From IMG/VR virus record IMGVR_UViG_3300043438_002264, positions 60,541 through 124,540 of that record: a DNA stretch of 64,000 nucleotides; one strand, given 5' to 3'. Each line of letters begins with the position of its first letter. Position 1 is the first letter of the stretch. The DNA comes from a virus. Of this stretch, positions 52,382 to 58,820 are shown in pieces. Under the pieces are notes generated by a model that was not told the origin of the DNA, searched no databases, and worked only from the letters and a program-made list of their open reading frames with translations. A program made the position numbers and the translations under genes.

Positions 52382-52516
52382 ATGGAACTGTTTTTGATTT
52401 TAGTAGTTGTTGGCGTTTCAGTTTTTGTTGGAACTTCGCTTGCCGCTATTTTGTTTTTGCTACAAGAAAATAACAGACTTGGCGAAGAGTTAGAAAAGAA
52501 CGAGCCACCGTTTTGA
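52382..52516 (+). CDS. Single-helix membrane protein
   Basis: Forty-four residues: a hydrophobic helix at 2-28 (LFLILVVVGVSVFVGTSLAA), then a charged tail (QENNRLGEELEKNEPPF). The ribosome site GAGGAG lies upstream. It ends the cassette before the CCGCA-GAAA-TGCGG hairpin. Confidence 0.6.
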   Translation: MELFLILVVVGVSVFVGTSLAAILFLLQENNRLGEELEKNEPPF

Positions 52517-52526
52517 TTTGACAAAA

Positions 52527-52540
52527 CCGCAGAAATGCGG
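52527..52540 (+). terminator. Hairpin ending cassette 51894-52516
   Basis: CCGCA-GAAA-TGCGG with a GNRA tetraloop. It lacks a long T-tract (followed by CTAGCCATTTTC) and overlaps GGCTAGCC element 2. Confidence 0.6.
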
Positions 52541-52546
52541 CTAGCC
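52539..52546. repeat. GGCTAGCC element 2
   Basis: It overlaps the 3' arm of the preceding hairpin and is followed by TTTTTTACGAAG and box promoter 3. Confidence 0.7.
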
Positions 52547-52600
52547 ATTTTCTTAGATCGATCTAATGTTTTTTACGAAGAAGTTTAAGAACCCCCCAAA

Positions 52601-52623
52601 ATGTCTTAGGGTCGTGGTAAGTT
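52601..52623 (+). promoter_or_regulatory. Box promoter 3: ATGTCTTAGGG + TAAGTT
   Basis: ATGTCTTAGGGTCGTGG (17 bases) followed by TAAGTT, preceded by CCCCCCAAA. It drives the 52649 gene. Confidence 0.65.
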
Positions 52624-52648
52624 TATCTTATCAACGAAAGGAAACCCT

Positions 52649-53167
52649 ATGGACTACGCTGCAATTTATTCAGGAATCGTAAAGAACGCTACCTTTGGTC
52701 AGGTAGAGCAAGCAAGTAAGTGGTATGTTGACGCAGAGCGTATTGCAGAAAAGGTTGCAGAGAATCTAAACACTACCCTTGAGGTTGGTGCAAGTGTTGT
52801 ATCTGCATTCTCTCCACGTGAACGATGGAGTATAAACGTTGCAAGAGCTATTGCATTCTCACTTGGCCAAGAAGTCACCTGCCTAAAGAATAACATAGTC
52901 ATGGCTAACAATGCCTTGACACTTGGCTTTAGTGCTCTAAACGGATTGAAGACTAATGCATTTGCTAAAGCTATTGCAGGTGACGAGCAAGCCGTTGTGA
53001 TTGATGTTTGGATGTTGAGAGCTGTTGGAATTGAAAAGAAGACACCAGGACAGGGGTTGTATCATGAGTTATCGGAAGCTGTAAAGAAAACTGCTTTTGA
53101 TTTTGGGATGACTCCAAGAGCTATGCAGGCTTTGATTTGGATTGTTGTTAGAGGTGCAGCAGAGTAA
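52649..53167 (+). CDS. Conserved helical actinophage protein (possible HhH-type DNA-acting fold)
   Basis: A 172-residue protein with GAAAGGAAACCCT before the ATG. The segments ASVVSAFSPRERWSINVARA, ALNGLKTNAFAKAIAGDE and VVIDVWMLRAVGIEKKTP resemble a conserved family in actinophages. The helical pattern with DVWMLRAVG recalls helix-hairpin-helix glycosylases, but no catalytic Asp/Lys pair can be assigned. It stands alone between box promoter 3 and a terminator. Confidence 0.7.
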   Translation: MDYAAIYSGIVKNATFGQVEQASKWYVDAERIAEKVAENLNTTLEVGASVVSAFSPRERWSINVARAIAFSLGQEVTCLKNNIVMANNALTLGFSALNGLKTNAFAKAIAGDEQAVVIDVWMLRAVGIEKKTPGQGLYHELSEAVKKTAFDFGMTPRAMQALIWIVVRGAAE

Positions 53168-53175
53168 GCTTGACA

Positions 53176-53196
53176 GCTACCCCGAAAGGGGCTAGC
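53176..53196 (+). terminator. Hairpin with GAAA loop overlapping GGCTAGCC element 3
   Basis: GCTACCCC-GAAA-GGGGCTAGC: 8-base stem with one bulged C. The palindrome forms the 3' arm. An identical copy lies at 54276-54296. Confidence 0.65.
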
Positions 53197-53197
53197 C
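53190..53197. repeat. GGCTAGCC element 3
   Basis: Third copy, within the hairpin after the 52649 gene. Confidence 0.7.
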
Positions 53198-53249
53198 GTT
53201 ATCAGATCGTTATAAAACGATTTATGAAGATGTGTGTTTTTCCCCCAAA

Positions 53250-53272
53250 ATGTCTGAGGGTAATGCTAAGAT
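53250..53272 (+). promoter_or_regulatory. Box promoter 4: ATGTCTGAGGG + TAAGAT, leaderless
   Basis: ATGTCTGAGGGTAATGC followed by TAAGAT, then AAAACT and the ATG at 53279. Preceded by TTTTTCCCCCAAA. Confidence 0.7.
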
Positions 53273-53278
53273 AAAACT

Positions 53279-53431
53279 ATGATGAACAAGAACAATGAGG
53301 CAAGACGAAGGGCAGAGTCTAAAGAGTTATTTAGGCTAATGCTAAAGTCGCCACACCTTGTTGAGCTACCTAAGAAATACAAAGGAAGCCGTCAGTCTAA
53401 TAAGGCTAAGGCAATAAAGGAGAGCGAATGA
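53279..53431 (+). CDS. Small basic protein, unknown
   Basis: Fifty residues, strongly basic: NKNNEARRRAESKELFRLML, then PKKYKGSRQSNKAKAIKESE. Its ATG is 6 bases after the -10, so it is leaderless. Probably nucleic-acid-binding by charge. It overlaps the next gene by 4 bases. Confidence 0.6.
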   Translation: MMNKNNEARRRAESKELFRLMLKSPHLVELPKKYKGSRQSNKAKAIKESE

Positions 53432-53577
53432 TTCTACAAGGCTTGATTCACTATGTTTGCGAAGATTGTAATAGGTTTGTTCACTCTAATACAGTCTATG
53501 GCTATGACCTCAAGAATGTCTGTGGCAGATGTTATGCTATTCACGCAGGACACCCCTCAACAAGAAAGGTAAAGTAA
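53428..53577 (+). CDS. Small zinc-ribbon protein
   Basis: Forty-nine residues with VCEDCNRFVHS and VCGRCYAIHAGHP: two CxxC pairs 27 residues apart. It overlaps both neighbours (4 bases upstream, TAATG downstream). Confidence 0.65.
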   Translation: MILQGLIHYVCEDCNRFVHSNTVYGYDLKNVCGRCYAIHAGHPSTRKVK

Positions 53578-53771
53578 TGTCAAAGTATGCCGTATCAGTT
53601 CAGCTATCAGGTAATGATGGAAATGCTTTTGCCGTAATGGGAGCCGTAAAGTCTGCCCTCAAAAAAGCTGGAGCAAGCAAGGAAGAAATTGAGCAATACC
53701 TAACAGACTCTATGTCTGGCGACTATGACAACTTATTGCGTGTAGCAATGGAATGGGTAAAGGTAAAGTAA
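53577..53771 (+). CDS. Small conserved phage protein, unknown
   Basis: Sixty-four residues: SKYAVSVQLSGNDGNAFAVM, then GAVKSALKKAGASKEEIEQY and SGDYDNLLRVAMEWV. The beta-alpha-alpha pattern is one I recall as widespread in actinophages with no known role. The ATG at 53577 is coupled to the upstream stop, which is why an earlier in-frame ATG is rejected. Confidence 0.7.
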   Translation: MSKYAVSVQLSGNDGNAFAVMGAVKSALKKAGASKEEIEQYLTDSMSGDYDNLLRVAMEWVKVK

Positions 53772-53896
53772 TGTTAGGACAACTAAGCATAAGCTTTTGC
53801 GATACCTGTAATGAGTTTGGTATGGTGTCGGTAGTAGATGGTAAACTAATGGTACAGTATTGTGATTGTGAAGTAGAAACCGTAGAAGGAGAATAG
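53771..53896 (+). CDS. Small zinc-ribbon protein
   Basis: Forty-one residues: FCDTCNEFGMVSVVDGKLMV then QYCDCE. The CxxC plus CxC pair is compatible with one zinc. The start overlaps the preceding stop (TAATG). Confidence 0.6.
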   Translation: MLGQLSISFCDTCNEFGMVSVVDGKLMVQYCDCEVETVEGE

Positions 53897-53898
53897 TA

Positions 53899-54213
53899 AT
53901 GGGATACGCAACAGCAGTTGGACTTACAGATACAGACCTAACCCTATCGGACCAAATTAGTATTCACTTTAGTAGCAATTGTTATCCGCCAATTCCGAAG
54001 ATAATGATTCCTGTAGCAGTAGCAGCTATTGACGCTTATTGGGAAGAGGACTACAACCGTCTAATTGAATTACCGTTTGATGGAGTAGACCGTAATGGAG
54101 AGCCTTTTCAGATTCGTTGGCGTGATGGTTCAACAAGTGTTTCTGCCTCAAAAGCAATTCAGTCTCTCAGACTTGACGCTTGGTGTGTAGATGACTATGA
54201 AGATGAGGACTGA
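53899..54213 (+). CDS. Conserved small phage protein, unknown
   Basis: A 104-residue protein: GYATAVGLTDTDLTLSDQIS, IPVAVAAIDAYWEEDYNRLI and EPFQIRWRDGSTSV. It has an acidic C-terminus (VDDYEDED) and a GGAG ribosome site. It looks like a compact alpha/beta protein; the family function is unknown. Confidence 0.65.
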   Translation: MGYATAVGLTDTDLTLSDQISIHFSSNCYPPIPKIMIPVAVAAIDAYWEEDYNRLIELPFDGVDRNGEPFQIRWRDGSTSVSASKAIQSLRLDAWCVDDYEDED

Positions 54214-54275
54214 TGCAGGGTATTCATATTCTAATGATAGCTTTTGTTCTCGCAATGTTGCTGATTAGAGAATAA
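54213..54275 (+). CDS. Possible 20-residue membrane microprotein
   Basis: MQGIHILMIAFVLAMLLIRE. Its ATG overlaps the preceding stop (TGATG), and it ends exactly at the terminator hairpin. A single membrane helix. Confidence 0.4.
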   Translation: MQGIHILMIAFVLAMLLIRE

Positions 54276-54296
54276 GCTACCCCGAAAGGGGCTAGC
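54276..54296 (+). terminator. Hairpin identical to the one at 53176
   Basis: GCTACCCC-GAAA-GGGGCTAGC, overlapping GGCTAGCC element 4. The exact reuse of this 21-base unit suggests a selected boundary element. Confidence 0.65.
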
Positions 54297-54297
54297 C
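54290..54297. repeat. GGCTAGCC element 4
   Basis: Fourth copy, in the hairpin after the 53279-54275 cassette. Confidence 0.7.
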
Positions 54298-54367
54298 TAT
54301 TTGGATCCAAAAGTCAAGCAAAAACAAATGTTACGATTGTGTAACGAATCCCCCCAAATACTATACA

Positions 54368-54390
54368 ATGTCGGTGGGTAATGCTACAAT
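54368..54390 (+). promoter_or_regulatory. Box promoter 5: ATGTCGGTGGG + TACAAT
   Basis: ATGTCGGTGGGTAATGC followed by TACAAT. It precedes the 54455 gene with a leader of about 60 bases. Confidence 0.7.
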
Positions 54391-54454
54391 AAAGCTATCA
54401 ACAAATGTTGGTAATAAATAGAAAAAGACCATCTTGGTCGGAAAGAAGCAAAAA

Positions 54455-54607
54455 ATGGAAAACACTCTAACTGTTGGCTCACAGTTCACCACCGCTAAGT
54501 CTGGAGTATCAGGCACAATTCAGGAAGTCGTAGCAAACAAGAACGGCACTTTCCGTGTTCGTCTTGATGTTGCTGGACAGCCTCGCTGGACTACTGTAAA
54601 GAAGTAG
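54455..54607 (+). CDS. 50-residue SH3-like small protein
   Basis: ENTLTVGSQFTTAKSGVSGT, IQEVVANKNGTFRVRLDV and GQPRWTTVKK: five or six short strands in the pattern of a small beta barrel, possibly nucleic-acid-binding. I recall similar proteins of about 50 residues in actinophage early regions, without assigned function. A GAAAGAAG ribosome site precedes the ATG. The GC-richer codons suggest high expression. Confidence 0.65.
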   Translation: MENTLTVGSQFTTAKSGVSGTIQEVVANKNGTFRVRLDVAGQPRWTTVKK

Positions 54608-54685
54608 TCTAATCTTTGTTGGTGGCGTTAGACTACATAAAAGGGTGAATCAGAGTCTATTTGAGAACCCCTGCCACTTTCACAA

Positions 54686-54708
54686 ATGTCGTAGGTATCC
54701 CCTATAAT
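54686..54708 (+). promoter_or_regulatory. Box promoter 6: ATGTCGTAGG + TATAAT
   Basis: ATGTCGTAGGTATCCCC followed by TATAAT. It precedes the 54745 gene. Confidence 0.7.
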
Positions 54709-54744
54709 GTAAACAACCCAATCAAGAAAAGGAAGTAATAAACT

Positions 54745-55188
54745 ATGGCAAGAACCCTGTCAGTAAAAATCCCAACCGCAAAACTAATCGCAGATGTAGA
54801 GCAGTCTATCGCAAAGATAGATGTTGCTATTGCTGAGTATGCTGAGAAGCGTAAGCAGTATGAAACAGAAATCAAGCAGTATGACAAAGACATTGTTGCT
54901 CACGCTATAAAGGCTATGTCAGACCCAGACAACATTGGAACAGAACACGGCTCATTAGTTCGTGTATCAAGAGGATACAACGGAAACATTTCTGTTGATT
55001 TTGATGTTGAGGCACTTGGCTTACCACCAAAGCCAGTAGAGCCACCAAGACCAAATGAGAAAACTTATTTTGGTCGTGAGTATGCTACACGCAAGGAAGT
55101 CTTAGAGCGTAATCTTCGTATTCTAAAGATGACAAGTCAAGAAGAGGTTTCAGCAAGTTCTTACTCTGCTGTTATTGACCTTATCTAA
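54745..55188 (+). CDS. Coiled-coil conserved phage protein, unknown
   Basis: A 147-residue protein. Residues 10-55 form a long helix (LIADVEQSIAKIDVAIAEYA, then KRKQYETEIKQYDKDIVAHA). The middle has GSLVRVSRGYNGNISVDFDV. A proline-rich linker (LGLPPKPVEPPRPNE) leads to a C-terminal helix. Probably an oligomeric accessory protein. AAAGGAAGTAAT precedes the ATG. Single-gene cassette. Confidence 0.65.
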   Translation: MARTLSVKIPTAKLIADVEQSIAKIDVAIAEYAEKRKQYETEIKQYDKDIVAHAIKAMSDPDNIGTEHGSLVRVSRGYNGNISVDFDVEALGLPPKPVEPPRPNEKTYFGREYATRKEVLERNLRILKMTSQEEVSASSYSAVIDLI

Positions 55189-55232
55189 ACTTAGGGAACA
55201 AGCCTTGCTTGACAAGGAAAACGCCCGAAGCA

Positions 55233-55260
55233 ACCTGAGTATGTTGTAAAACTGCTTCCC
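55233..55260 (+). repeat. 3' UTR element ACCTGAG...GTAAAACTGCTTCCC, copy 1
   Basis: A related sequence lies at 58001-58027 after the DUF932 gene (ACCTGAG, then GTGTAAAAACTGCTCCCTC). In both cases it stands between a stop codon and a GGCTAGCC element. No gene is seen in 55189-55377. Confidence 0.55.
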
Positions 55261-55316
55261 CTCCCCCTCTAAAGCTGAAGGACTTATGTCCACAAATACT
55301 GCGGGGGACTCAAGGG

Positions 55317-55324
55317 GGCTAGCC
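55317..55324. repeat. GGCTAGCC element 5
   Basis: Embedded in GGGGGCTAGCCC. It is followed by CTTTACGAACCC and box promoter 7. Confidence 0.7.
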
Positions 55325-55377
55325 CAAAATAACAAATTGATAACAACTTTAAGAAAAGCCTTTACGAACCCTTGAAA

Positions 55378-55400
55378 ATGTCGGTGGTATACCCTACAAT
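55378..55400 (+). promoter_or_regulatory. Box promoter 7: ATGTCGGTGG + TACAAT
   Basis: TTGAAA lies flush before ATGTCGGTGGTATACCC and TACAAT, so this copy also has a near -35 hexamer. Confidence 0.75.
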
Positions 55401-55425
55401 GGAAGCAAGCAACGAAAGGAAAACA

Positions 55426-55626
55426 ATGTCGTATGACGAAATTAGAAATGTAGGATACGTGTCCTATGATGGAAACTATGGAGCAGAGGCAGACTTGCTT
55501 GTGTTTGATAGCGATGTCCTGACCTTGCAGCAATGGGAAACTCTTGGTGAGGTAAGCGACAACGATAGGTATGAGTATGTTCAGGCTATCTTTGCTGGCA
55601 AAGACTTATCACTATGGGAGGGCTAA
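55426..55626 (+). CDS. Small acidic protein, unknown
   Basis: Sixty-six residues from the ATG at 55426 (GAAAGGAAAACA before it): SYDEIRNVGYVSYDGNYGAE, LTLQQWETLGEVSDNDRYEY. The sequence is acidic. The stop overlaps the next ATG (TAATG). Not recognised. Confidence 0.6.
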   Translation: MSYDEIRNVGYVSYDGNYGAEADLLVFDSDVLTLQQWETLGEVSDNDRYEYVQAIFAGKDLSLWEG

Positions 55627-55946
55627 TGTTAGACCTGATAGAGATGGATTACAGGATTGATGAGTATACCAATGAGGCTAAAGGTATTGCTTTCGATACC
55701 TGCCACAAAATCTACGTCCTAATGGATGAGGAGCAGGTTGCTCTTATGCGTGAGTATGGCTATGAAAAACTAATCACAAGTGATGAGATGAATGGTGATG
55801 AGCTAAGACGGCAAGTCATGGACTGGTATCACGAGTCTTGTGGACTTAGGTTTGTCAATGCCGTGTCAAGTGATAAAAGTTTTGGGGATGATGGTTGGGT
55901 CACCATTATTGGTCAGGGCGAGGATTCTGAAGACGAAGATGAATAA
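55626..55946 (+). CDS. Small acidic protein, unknown
   Basis: A 106-residue protein: LDLIEMDYRIDEYTNEAKGI, VYE-like helices (QVALMREYGYEKLITSDEMN), WYHESCGLRFVNAV, and an acidic end. It is coupled to the preceding gene. Its stop codon overlaps box promoter 8. Confidence 0.6.
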   Translation: MLDLIEMDYRIDEYTNEAKGIAFDTCHKIYVLMDEEQVALMREYGYEKLITSDEMNGDELRRQVMDWYHESCGLRFVNAVSSDKSFGDDGWVTIIGQGEDSEDEDE

Positions 55947-55968
55947 TGTCGGTGGGTGCTGATAAAGT
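55946..55968 (+). promoter_or_regulatory. Box promoter 8: ATGTCGGTGGG + TAAAGT
   Basis: ATGTCGGTGGGTGCTGA followed by TAAAGT. The box overlaps the stop of the upstream gene and drives the 55988 gene. Confidence 0.65.
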
Positions 55969-55987
55969 GGAAGAAAGAAAGGAAACT

Positions 55988-56158
55988 ATGAAAACTTGGC
56001 AAGTAGAATACAATGCCGCTTATTGGGTAGAAGCAGAGACAGAAGATGAGGCTATTGAATTAGCTATGGAGAAACACGCTGACCTACCAGACGGAGATTG
56101 GGAAGCTATGATTGACCCCTATGATAGCAACAACTTCAATACCCTTGGAGAAAAGTAA
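55988..56158 (+). CDS. Small protein with W-x-V-E-A-E-T repeat fold, paralogue of the 58525 gene
   Basis: Fifty-six residues from the ATG at 55988, with GAAAGGAAACT before it: KTWQVEYNAAYWVEAETEDE, AIELAMEKHADLPDG. The pattern (strand, VEA(E/D)T.(D/E)EA, helix, DLxD) recurs at 58525-58704. Earlier in-frame codons would include the promoter box and are rejected. Confidence 0.65.
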   Translation: MKTWQVEYNAAYWVEAETEDEAIELAMEKHADLPDGDWEAMIDPYDSNNFNTLGEK

Positions 56159-56180
56159 TGTCAGCGGGTAGCGTTATAAT
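56158..56180 (+). promoter_or_regulatory. Box promoter 9: ATGTCAGCGGG + TATAAT
   Basis: ATGTCAGCGGGTAGCGT followed by TATAAT. It overlaps the end of the 55988 gene and gives the 56259 gene its own start. Confidence 0.65.
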
Positions 56181-56277
56181 TATTGAGTGCCCAAGGCACG
56201 AAGGCAATTTCGATTGCACACCATTCTGCAACATATGTGAAGGAGAACAGGAGATAAAATGGGCACCAGGAATCTAA
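56158..56277 (+). CDS. Possible zinc-knuckle small protein overlapping a promoter
   Basis: A 39-residue frame whose ATG overlaps the upstream stop: SAGSVIIIECPRHEGNFDC, then TPFCNICEGEQEIKW. The CPxH...C...CxxC layout is protein-like and suits zinc binding. Its start coincides with box promoter 9, and it overlaps the next gene by 19 bases, so it is uncertain. Confidence 0.4.
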   Translation: MSAGSVIIIECPRHEGNFDCTPFCNICEGEQEIKWAPGI

Positions 56278-56762
56278 CAGTAGTAAAGAATTCGCAGGGT
56301 ACTACCAAAATTGCTCAATACGGACAATGGGACGGATACCCAAGCTATTCAGGTATTCAGGTCTTAGAGTTTTTGCGTGATGAGTATAACCAACAGCTGT
56401 TGGAAGCTAAGCTTGATGTTGTAGAGTTTATTACAGACGAAGAGCTTGACACTATCTATGAGCCTTTCAAGACTATGGATTTTGAGAATAAGGAATTCCT
56501 AAACGCCTACCCTGGCCTACACAGAGATACAGGTGTTGACATTTTGAAAGTTGTTGCCAACGCCAAGGGTATTATCAAGACTGTAGACAATTCAGACTTT
56601 AGGAATGATGAACTATTTTGCGAGGGCGTCTATGAAGTAGACTTCCAATCTAAAAAGTTTATCTCTACTTATAACGAAATCATCAAAGAGTTCTTTTTAG
56701 AAAACCTTCCGACTAATGAACACTACCTAACTGCAATGGGTGTGGAGCTGGAAACAGTATAA
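56259..56762 (+). CDS. Conserved phage protein of the MGTRNLTVVK type
   Basis: A 167-residue protein. The N-terminus GTRNLTVVKNSQGTTKIAQY, GQWDGYPSYSGIQVLEFL is a conserved hallmark of a protein family spread widely in large phages, function unknown. The C-terminal half is acidic and helical. The ribosome site CAGGAG lies before the ATG. The strict conservation of the GQWDGYP region suggests a binding or catalytic site. Confidence 0.75.
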   Translation: MGTRNLTVVKNSQGTTKIAQYGQWDGYPSYSGIQVLEFLRDEYNQQLLEAKLDVVEFITDEELDTIYEPFKTMDFENKEFLNAYPGLHRDTGVDILKVVANAKGIIKTVDNSDFRNDELFCEGVYEVDFQSKKFISTYNEIIKEFFLENLPTNEHYLTAMGVELETV

Positions 56763-56768
56763 GCATGT

Positions 56769-56801
56769 TGGCCTAACCTTACTTCCTTTCTGTTAGGTCA
56801 A
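56769..56801 (+). terminator. Hairpin after the 56259 gene
   Basis: TTGGCCTAAC / GTTAGGTCAA stem (one G-T pair) with a 13-base loop and no T-tract. GGCTAGCC element 6 follows 40 bases later. Confidence 0.5.
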
Positions 56802-56839
56802 CCGTCCTGGACACGACGTACAAACTGTCCACTCTTTTG

Positions 56840-56847
56840 GGCTAGCC
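56840..56847. repeat. GGCTAGCC element 6
   Basis: Within the 10-base palindrome GGGCTAGCCC. It is followed by two TTTACGAT motifs and box promoter 10. Confidence 0.7.
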
Positions 56848-56917
56848 CACTTGTGTCTAAATGTCAAGCCCTTTACGATCTGTTTACGATAACCTCGAAT
56901 CTTTTCCCAAATTAGTC

Positions 56918-56946
56918 TTGACTTTGTCGGTGGGTGGGTGTAAGAT
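56918..56946 (+). promoter_or_regulatory. Box promoter 10: TTGACT + TTGTCGGTGGG + TAAGAT
   Basis: A full promoter: -35 TTGACT flush with the box, exact 17-base spacer (TTGTCGGTGGGTGGGTG) and -10 TAAGAT. It drives the DUF932 gene. Confidence 0.8.
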
Positions 56947-56980
56947 AGTCTTATCTAAACACTAAAGAAAGGCAATACAA

Positions 56981-57991
56981 ATGGCACATTTGTTAGAATC
57001 AGTAAACGGAGAAACAGCATTTGCTTCTTTTCGTGAGCCAGCTTGGCACGGATTGGGAACTGTATTCACTGAGGAAGTTTCAACAGCTGAAATGCTAAAG
57101 AAAGCTAAACTAAACAACTGGGATGTTCGCTTGGAAGATGTAGAGATTCCTAACCAGTTTAGTTCCGACAAGAATTATTCTTTTGTCGTTAGAGATAACC
57201 CATTTACCTTGGGCAATAAGGATGTTCTTGGCATTGTCGGTGAGCGTTATGTTCCTCTTCAGAATGAGGAGCTATTTGATTTTGCTGACACACTATTAGA
57301 CAATGGTGGCAGATGGGAAACTGCTGGTTCCATCAAGGGCGGTAGAGTTGTATTTGGCTCACTTGCTCTTGAGCGTGAAACTGTTATTGACCCTAACGGA
57401 GTTGGAGATAAAGTAAACACCTATCTTCTTGTAAACACATCTCACGACGGCTCTATTGCTATTCAGGCAAGCATTACACCTGTCCGAGTTGTATGTGCTA
57501 ACACTCTAAACCTTGCTCTTGGTAATCGTGGGCGTAATGGTTCAGTAAAGCAGTCATTCAAGATTCGCCACACACAGACAGCAGAAGGTAAGATTCAGGT
57601 TGCTCGTGAGGCTCTTGGACTTGCTAACGCATACATTGATGAGTTTAGCCTAATGGCAAACAAGATGATTCAAGCTGAGGTTAGCAAAAAGAAGTTTGAT
57701 GAAATTGTTTTGGCATTGTATCCACAGCCAAAAGAAGAAGCAAAGAACGCCAACAGTCGTTGGGCAAAAAAGATTGACCTTATCAATGACATCTATGTTG
57801 GTGATTTCAACAACACAATTACTGGAACAGCTTGGGGTGTTGCTAATGCCCTAACTGAAAGATTAGACTGGTATAGAACAGGTCGCAAAGGCAAAACAGA
57901 ATCACTTCTTGTTGGTGCCTCTGGTCTTGACCCAGTCATCAATGCTGAGAAGAATAGAATCTTCAAGGCAGTTCAGTTGGCAACAGCCTAA
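56981..57991 (+). CDS. DUF932 (phage/plasmid-like TIGR03299-type) protein
   Basis: A 336-residue protein, the largest in the right arm. The N-terminus HLLESVNGETAFASFREPAW, HGLGTVFTEEVSTAEML and later YVPLQNEELFDFADTLLDNG and RVVCANTLNLAL are typical of DUF932 proteins found in actinophages and plasmids. The role is unknown; a DNA-metabolism link is often assumed. GC-rich codons and a strong promoter suggest heavy early expression. AAAGAAAGG precedes the ATG. Confidence 0.85.
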   Translation: MAHLLESVNGETAFASFREPAWHGLGTVFTEEVSTAEMLKKAKLNNWDVRLEDVEIPNQFSSDKNYSFVVRDNPFTLGNKDVLGIVGERYVPLQNEELFDFADTLLDNGGRWETAGSIKGGRVVFGSLALERETVIDPNGVGDKVNTYLLVNTSHDGSIAIQASITPVRVVCANTLNLALGNRGRNGSVKQSFKIRHTQTAEGKIQVAREALGLANAYIDEFSLMANKMIQAEVSKKKFDEIVLALYPQPKEEAKNANSRWAKKIDLINDIYVGDFNNTITGTAWGVANALTERLDWYRTGRKGKTESLLVGASGLDPVINAEKNRIFKAVQLATA

Positions 57992-58000
57992 CAGCAAAAC

Positions 58001-58027
58001 ACCTGAGCAAGTGTAAAAACTGCTCCC
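58001..58027 (+). repeat. 3' UTR element, copy 2
   Basis: ACCTGAGCAAGTGTAAAAACTGCTCCC, related to 55233-55260. It is followed by TTTTGGGGCTAGCC. No gene is seen from 57992 to 58145. Confidence 0.55.
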
Positions 58028-58035
58028 TCTTTTGG

Positions 58036-58043
58036 GGCTAGCC
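58036..58043. repeat. GGCTAGCC element 7
   Basis: Seventh copy. CTTTACGAACAATC and CCCCCGAAA follow before box promoter 11. Confidence 0.7.
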
Positions 58044-58110
58044 AACTTTACATAAAATAATTAACACCAAAAAATTCTTTACGAACAATCAAAAAAATCC
58101 CCCGAAATCG

Positions 58111-58139
58111 TTGACTTTGTCGGTGGGTATCAGTATAAT
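58111..58139 (+). promoter_or_regulatory. Box promoter 11: TTGACT + TTGTCGGTGGG + TATAAT, leaderless
   Basis: -35 TTGACT, 17-base spacer TTGTCGGTGGGTATCAG, -10 TATAAT, then ATACCT and the ATG at 58146. The best member of the family. Confidence 0.85.
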
Positions 58140-58145
58140 ATACCT

Positions 58146-58532
58146 ATGAACGTAAAAACCCTAAACCACATTGAAACTGCAAAAGTCCTTGGTCTCAAGA
58201 AGGGCGTTATTGTTTATCCTCATGCTGTTGTCAATACCCGCAAAGGTTTGGCAACTGTATCCTTTGAAGGTGTTGGATGGTTTGAAGACGAGTGCATGTA
58301 TCCAGTCCTTGTTGGAGACGAATACAACAGCTGGATGGCAAAGCTTACTAAGGAGCAACTGCTAAGCTTAGTAAGAGAAGAACCAGGAATGACCCTGCAT
58401 AAACTAATAGACCCAATCAACGATAGAACACGATCTAATCTGTGGATTTGGGAAAATCAAATCAAAGACTTTGACCAAAATGTCGTAGGGTCAGAGTATA
58501 ATGAACTGAAAAGAGAGGAAGCCCATGCCTGA
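58146..58532 (+). CDS. Small conserved-looking protein, unknown
   Basis: A 128-residue protein: NVKTLNHIETAKVLGLKKGV, VSFEGVGWFEDECMYPVLVG, AKLTKEQLLSLVREEPG. Leaderless ATG. Its C-terminal 20 codons contain box promoter 12, and it overlaps the next gene by 8 bases. No family recognised. Confidence 0.65.
   Translation: MNVKTLNHIETAKVLGLKKGVIVYPHAVVNTRKGLATVSFEGVGWFEDECMYPVLVGDEYNSWMAKLTKEQLLSLVREEPGMTLHKLIDPINDRTRSNLWIWENQIKDFDQNVVGSEYNELKREEAHA
58480..58502 (+). promoter_or_regulatory. Box promoter 12: ATGTCGTAGGG + TATAAT, inside a gene
   Basis: ATGTCGTAGGGTCAGAG followed by TATAAT, within the end of the 58146 gene. It gives the 58525 gene group a separate promoter. Confidence 0.65.
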
Positions 58533-58704
58533 ATTTAGAGTACAAAGAGAATACACCAACTGGGAAGAGATTACAGTTGAAGCAGATACACAAGAAGAGG
58601 CCTTAGACCTTGCTCAAGATGATGAGGACCTTTGGGAGTATGCAATTGATGCTACCACATACAACTACACAGGCGAGTATTGGGTAGGAGAAGACGATGA
58701 GTAA
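58525..58704 (+). CDS. Small acidic protein, paralogue of the 55988 gene
   Basis: Fifty-nine residues: PEFRVQREYTNWEEITVEAD, TQEEALDLAQDDEDLWEY. Same strand-VEADT-EEAL helix plan as the 55988 product. It has an AGAGAGGAAG ribosome site. It overlaps the next gene by 8 bases. Confidence 0.65.
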   Translation: MPEFRVQREYTNWEEITVEADTQEEALDLAQDDEDLWEYAIDATTYNYTGEYWVGEDDE

Positions 58705-58801
58705 GCACATTCATTACTATGCATACGGAGCCTGCACTCATTGTGGCAAGGTAGTAAACAAAGGATTAGGTGTTGACTTATACAAAGGCAAGAGAGTATA
58801 A
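58697..58801 (+). CDS. 34-residue protein with one CxxC
   Basis: SKHIHYYAYGACTHCGKVVN, KGLGVDLYKGKRV. One CxxC plus His residues near the N-terminus could bind one metal. Overlaps the upstream gene by 8 bases. Confidence 0.5.
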   Translation: MSKHIHYYAYGACTHCGKVVNKGLGVDLYKGKRV

Positions 58802-58820
58802 TGGAGAAAGGAGAAAATAA

